DNA of 64,000 nt from Cheiracanthium punctorium (taxonomy: Eukaryota; Arthropoda; Arachnida; Araneae; Cheiracanthiidae). The position numbers and the translations under genes were made by a program. A model generated the notes under the pieces. That model saw only the letters and a list, made by a program, of their open reading frames with translations. It was not told the DNA's origin and ran no database searches. Below, piece by piece: positions 59,806-64,000 of this stretch. Within the stretch, counting starts at the first letter, position 1, and every line of letters begins with the position of its first letter. Location of the stretch: the NCBI GenBank assembly GCA_038373885.1, contig JAWZYV010002522.1, forward strand, positions 558,001-622,000, given 5' to 3'.

Positions 59806-60189
59806 ATTTTTTTTTTTTCGTTATCTATTATTTGCGAAGTTTAACGAATGTAAAATTATATGCATTCTGCATCAAATCATAAATGTTTTAAACATATAAA
59901 AAGGTTTAACTTATTGTTTCTACCGAATATTGAATTTCTAATTGTAATTACATGTGTGTAGCACGTTTCAGCTGAATAGGAAACTGTAAACAATAATTGC
60001 ATCATTCAAAACAAAGAAAGAAGCAAATCCATTTTTATCAATCTTCCCTGGTCCTAAAAGTATTAGTAAATTATCAAGTATATACACAACAAAAAACTTT
60101 ATAACTCCAGTTTTACAAAGTAAGTCACAATATATTTTTTACACAATCATTTGAAACTGTTCTATGAATTTTTAAGGGAGAAAGAAAAA

Positions 60190-61215
60190 ATGAAACAACT
60201 GAGCAGATTCAATTGGATACGAACCAGAGACCTCTTGATCTGTAGCCGAAAGCGAAACTGCGGGCGCAACAGAAAACGCAAACGATCAGTCAAATAATTG
60301 GTACATAACAGTGCAACAAATGTTTAAATGGAATTATCTCAAAAATAAGGGAGAGTTGACGGCTAGTTCTTTGGCATTTTGCTATACTATGGGTCCCCTA
60401 TAACTACGCTTGCCAGACGTCCCGGTTTGCAGACAAAATCCTGGTGTCCCGGCCGGTTTACTTCACGTCCCGGTAAAAATTAAATTTGTTTATAGATGAC
60501 AAAAAATAATTAACTGTGAAGGATTATTTAGGATAATTAGTACTTTGTCATTTATTTCACTGTACTGTATAAAAAGTAAAAACTACAGAAGAGTGATGGT
60601 CTGCTAAGAATTATTGTTCAAATTTTTATTCCTCATTCAATGTGAATTTTCTTACTTATGAATATTAACATATAAGAAATAAAATGTTTAAATTTATATG
60701 CTTGTGTCATTTATTAATACCCCTGGTTTATGTTCCGAATCAGTAACCATTTATTCATAGCATTGAGAATAAACTACCCTCTAAAACACTCCAAAACCCG
60801 CCAAGGGTGTGTAGTGCACCCTTATGGGGAGGATGTGAATGTGGTGTTATGGCCAGTTATCTGCTACAGGGATCTAGTTCGAGGGGGGGGATTGACCTAC
60901 ATGGGGGACTTTCTAAGAGATCCTAACCCGTATTTACGCGAATTTTCGGAGAAAACCACGGAAAACTCCGAACGGTTAGGTCGGCGGACGCGACCTGGTT
61001 TTGAACCAGGCACCTTCCTGGCACGCCTTGAGAGCACAAAAGCATTCAGTCACTGTTCGGGAAAATGTACCCTTGAGTACCCGTGACGCTGAGGGCATTC
61101 CGGTGTCCCGGTTGAACATTTCAGAAATCTGGAAAGCCTACCTATAACTCATCAACATTTCATCAAAATCAGTGATCCCAATGTCTGAGCCTCCCCTTGT
61201 TAGATTCAGAAGGAG
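60190..61215 (-). repeat. tRNA-derived SINE, minus-strand copy split by a MITE
   Basis: Complement of 58390-58690: B box GGTTCGTATCC on the complement at 60215-60225, TGCTATACTATGGGTCCCC up to 60405, then after the MITE ATCACTGATTTTGATGAAAT (complement) at 61150-61185. The A-box side (TTTCGCTTTCGGCTAC) is better kept here than in the plus copy. Confidence 0.6.
60406..61141. mobile_element. hAT-type MITE, copy 2, TSD CTATAACT
   Basis: 736 bp, starts ACGCTTGCCAGACGTCCCGG, ends CTGGAAAGCCTAC, perfect 8-bp duplication CTATAACT at 60398-60405 and 61142-61149. Carries the same SINE-like sequence as copy 1 (B box complement at 60997-61007), so the SINE was present before the family spread. The 60730-61086 open frame is chance. 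Confidence 0.9.
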
Positions 61216-62150
61216 TGCCATCAACAGTGGGACTCCTTTCGCTTAAAATGGACCTAATGCTGATTCGGTCGACAGATAGCACTGTTGCAGCATCTGGCAG
61301 GCTTTTAGTATAGTGCTGCTATGAAAGAGTTTGCATTTTTATTTTTAAAATTAGTGGTTTAATTTATTTTTCAGTTTAAAATGTCCTTTTTCAGCGTACT
61401 GAGCATGTCGTGAGCATTTAGATAGCATAAAAAATTTATATTCACACACACTAAGCCACCTATTTAGTGTCAAGCTAACATTAATATATTTAGTAACTTT
61501 TTAGTACCTCTGTTGATGAATAAATTTTCCACAGAAGTAGTAAAAATAATTATTTTTTCTAGAAAATATGTACAATAGGGTGGTGCGAAAAACTTTTTTT
61601 TTTTTATTTGAAATGTCATCATGTGCAATAGTTGCGATTTTGATAGTAAAATTAAACTCTGAAATTTGAATGAAATTGTTTAATATCTTAAGCCTCCTCA
61701 AGATCCACAAATTTTGGAAATTATTGGAAAAAAATGCTTTAAAATCAAATGCTCTTTTCATTAAAAAAAATAATAAAAATAGGAAATGTCACCAGGTTAT
61801 TTATTTGCACTTTTGAGTACATAAACATTCGTAAAAAGCTAACTGATGTAAAATTAATTCTTAGGCCTCCCCAAATTCCTTGAAGTTGAGCATTTTTCAC
61901 TGAAAATGGTATGTTAAGATATATAAATAAAGAAGATCATAGTCTTACCTTCTCTTGTAAGGAGTAGGTTATTTCACTCAGAAATCAGACTTTTTTTCAA
62001 AACATGGTATTGGATTCCTATTGAATGTTTTTGCTCGGATGAATCCATCTCTTGCATGGAGGCCACACACATAAAGAGCAGATTCTGTCACAATCCTAAT
62101 CATCCTCTCAACTGTGTGATGGGAGGCTCAGTCACAACACATTCTTGCCA
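61216..62150. other. No gene seen
   Basis: AT-rich intronic sequence with a T11 run near 61594. The minus-strand frame at 61501-61761 is low-complexity (Lys/Asn/Phe) and has no domain. Confidence 0.3.
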
Positions 62151-62160
62151 ATGGATAATG

Positions 62161-63330
62161 TCAATGTAGTCCTTGCTTACGAAATTCATCTTTGGAATCT
62201 GAAACCTTCAAATGCTCATTGTTTGTTCCGAAGATTTTCTGGCCTTTATATGCTGAATGGCAAGCTGATAGACATGACGATATTCTGTCGTCAAATAACA
62301 TTGCAGCGAGTACATTTTCTGGATGAGCAAAATACACGTTGTTTCGAACAACGTTTTGTACTATACCCTTTAAATTTTCTGGGATACACTGAAATCGAGA
62401 TATAAAATATTGCAAATTCTTTGGGCCATCCTGAAAGGCACTGTTACACTTGATTCTGAACCATGTTGGCATGTATACTTTCTTTACGAATGTGGCTAAT
62501 ACAATAAGTAATATTGCAAATTCTTTGGGCCATCCTGAAAGGCACTGTTACACTTGATTCTGAACCATGTTGGCATGTATACTTTCTTTACGAATGTGGC
62601 TAATACAATAAGTTGTTGTGTTGGATAAAATGTTCCAAAATACAAATGCGATTTACGAACGATAGTCAGCGAGAATGAGAAAGTTTTTGAGGGTCTCTAT
62701 TTGCTAGATCTTGTGGGCAGTAACCAGAGGAAACAGCCTTACAAATTTCCCACAAATAACATTGATCTGTGCTAAGATCGCCAAAGTCAATATCGGACTC
62801 AAACGAAAATTCAATTTCCTGGAACTTAATGGTAGGAAGATTAGTGCACGTCTTCCGGGACTTACCAATCAATCGACTAAATGCGCTTGGTCTTGATGTT
62901 TTCCCGCCGACTGCTTCTGTAAGGTGGCATAAAGGCGGTTTGTTAAAATGAAATTGACATTTATACAATGCATGGGGGAATTGAGCTTTTCTACAAGGCA
63001 TCTAATTACACGTGCATTTACACCGGTATTAGTCACTTCCTCATCACTTCCAATAAAGGCTAATTTTGATAAATCAAAAGCTTTCTCATTTAATAAGATC
63101 AGATCAGATAAGATAAGGGGATTTTTTTCAATTTGCTGAGGTCGAGAAACTTCTTTGGCCGCTCTTCTCTCCCGAGTTACATCCACCTTTTCCCCTAGAA
63201 AATGGGGAAGGAAAGAAATAAACCTAATATAATACGTCAGTACGTTGTTGCACGTGGAACGCGGCAAAATCTTTAGTAGTGACTGGATTGGATTTGTGTT
63301 AATTTCGTAATCACTAGATGAAATTTTTAA
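62161..63330 (-). pseudogene. Transposon-type ORF of an uncharacterised animal family, decayed
   Basis: On the complement: FIGSDEEVTNTGVNARVIRC and LVEKLNSPMH (about 62940-63050), PPLCHLTEAVGGKTS with FSRLIGKS, then FGDLSTDQCYLWEICKAVSS and DPQKLSHSR (62666-62960), a stop where the family has Trp, and finally NVVRNNVYFAHPENVLAAML (62250-62330). I recognise this order (D-G/E-x-NTG, LSTDQ-YL, KLSHSRW, YFAHPEN) as a multicopy protein of unknown function in arthropod and cnidarian genomes, probably transposon-derived; I cannot name it. Several frameshifts and a 104-bp tandem duplication break it. Confidence 0.6.
62406..62613. repeat. 104-bp tandem duplication
   Basis: 62406-62509 is repeated at 62510-62613 with no difference that I can see. 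It duplicates part of the minus-strand pseudogene and is therefore recent relative to that gene's decay. Confidence 0.9.
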
Positions 63331-63334
63331 TTTT

Positions 63335-64000
63335 GTGAAAATGGCAAAAGTCATTTCTGATAGTTCGAGATTGCACGATATTGATAAAGATGCAAAAAAT
63401 AAGTTTGTTTGCGATTGGTTAACACGAATTGTTAAATTGAAATGTGGAGAAGATGAAAAGGATGTGCGAGTTGGTGACTGCATTAATAAAGTTGATGCAT
63501 GGGGAAAAGCACTTTGCAGCCTTTGCGTGGATTATATAGATTACGGGAAAAAAGGATATGCACGAATAATTCAACATTTGGAAACTAAGAAACATAAAGA
63601 GAAAGTTTTTTGAAAGGAAAAGAATTATACTTTGTCAAGTATTTTTTTTTCTTCCAAGCCATCAACCTCTTCTGCTTCATCATCAGAGATAAATGATGTT
63701 CCTTCAATTAAAGTTAATGTACCTATTTGTGACAGAGTTTCCAATTCAGAGGCTTTAATTTTAGGAGTTCTTGCAGAACACAATTTGCCTTTTTCTTGAT
63801 GTGGTTGGAGCATTTGACAAAAGAAATCTTCATTGACTTAAAATGGTCAAGTGCTATTAAATTGCACCTTATAGAAATTTGTGATTTATTAAAAATCAAA
63901 TTTGTTTCCCCAGTTTCTTTTATTCCATGCCGTTGGTTATCATGTTATGATGCAGCATAGAACTTTATTTATTTATTAGATGCATTTACTGTCATATTTT
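63335..64000 (+). pseudogene. hAT-like transposase, N-terminal part, runs off the window
   Basis: MAKVISDSSRLHDIDKDAKN (ATG at 63341 or 63335) leads to a BED-like zinc finger, KALCSLCVDY..., then QHLETKKHKE (C-x2-C...H-x5-H). After a TGA at 63611 the plus strand continues with VNVPICDRVSNSEALILGVL and AEHNLPFS (63715-63800), motifs seen in hAT-related transposases, and, after a gap, PCRWLSCYDAA (63930-63955), the RWxSxYD region. Stops and a missing central block show a relic. It is divergent from the pseudogene at 62161. Confidence 0.6.

Noticed and set aside
63050..63483. N-terminal part of the 204-codon minus-strand frame
   Set aside because: Beyond about 63330 it is antisense to the plus-strand zinc-finger transposase start; only the part below that shows family motifs.
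57858..64000. Fourth S2P exon
   Set aside because: I looked for the region following HEFGH (a GFG..YPGAFV-type block) on the plus strand and found none; it probably lies beyond the window.

Overview
This is a eukaryotic, AT-rich, transposon-packed window, most likely from an arthropod (a jockey-clade LINE, Merlin, copia and pogo/Tigger elements, many hAT-type MITEs, large introns). The one host gene I can support is a site-2 protease gene (S2P/MBTPS2-like, plus strand). Three coding exons are visible: 3254-3322, 52445-52723 and 57754-57857. They encode about 150 residues, from the start codon through the HEFGH zinc motif; the rest of the gene lies beyond the right edge. All other coding potential belongs to mobile elements, nearly all of them broken.

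Layout. 1-3253: upstream region of S2P with a 5'-truncated jockey-like LINE (minus strand, 14-bp target-site duplication, TSD). 3323-52444: intron 1, about 49 kb. Its first third (4.4-18.7 kb) is a nest of Merlin-type DNA elements, including one with a nearly intact Merlin transposase, foldback elements with 8-bp TSDs, a probable solo LTR, and a family ('R' here) whose members carry 2, 3, 3 or 6 internal ~76-bp tandem repeats. The rest of the intron up to 48.9 kb is a nested set of insertions: a deleted gypsy-type element (LTRs at 18671 and 48610) contains a copia-type element (19180-45578, 5-bp TSD GAAGG). The integrase region of that copia is interrupted twice, by a 16-kb hAT-like insertion (21961-37992, TSD CGGCTGTC) and a 4.5-kb one (38460-42963, TSD ATGTCGAM). 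These hold further elements, including a decayed 1.9-kb pogo/Tigger transposon.

52724-57753: intron 2, with a degenerate ~350-bp tandem repeat interrupted by a MITE, a pogo transposase relic and a 358-bp MITE. 57858-64000: start of intron 3, with two copies of a hAT-type MITE that carry a captured tRNA-like SINE head, an inverted pair of another tRNA-derived SINE, and transposase relics, including two divergent pseudogenes at the right end.

The elements form no joint pathway. What they record is an order of insertion, readable from target-site duplications and restored reading frames. All names rest on motif recognition by eye; no database search was run.
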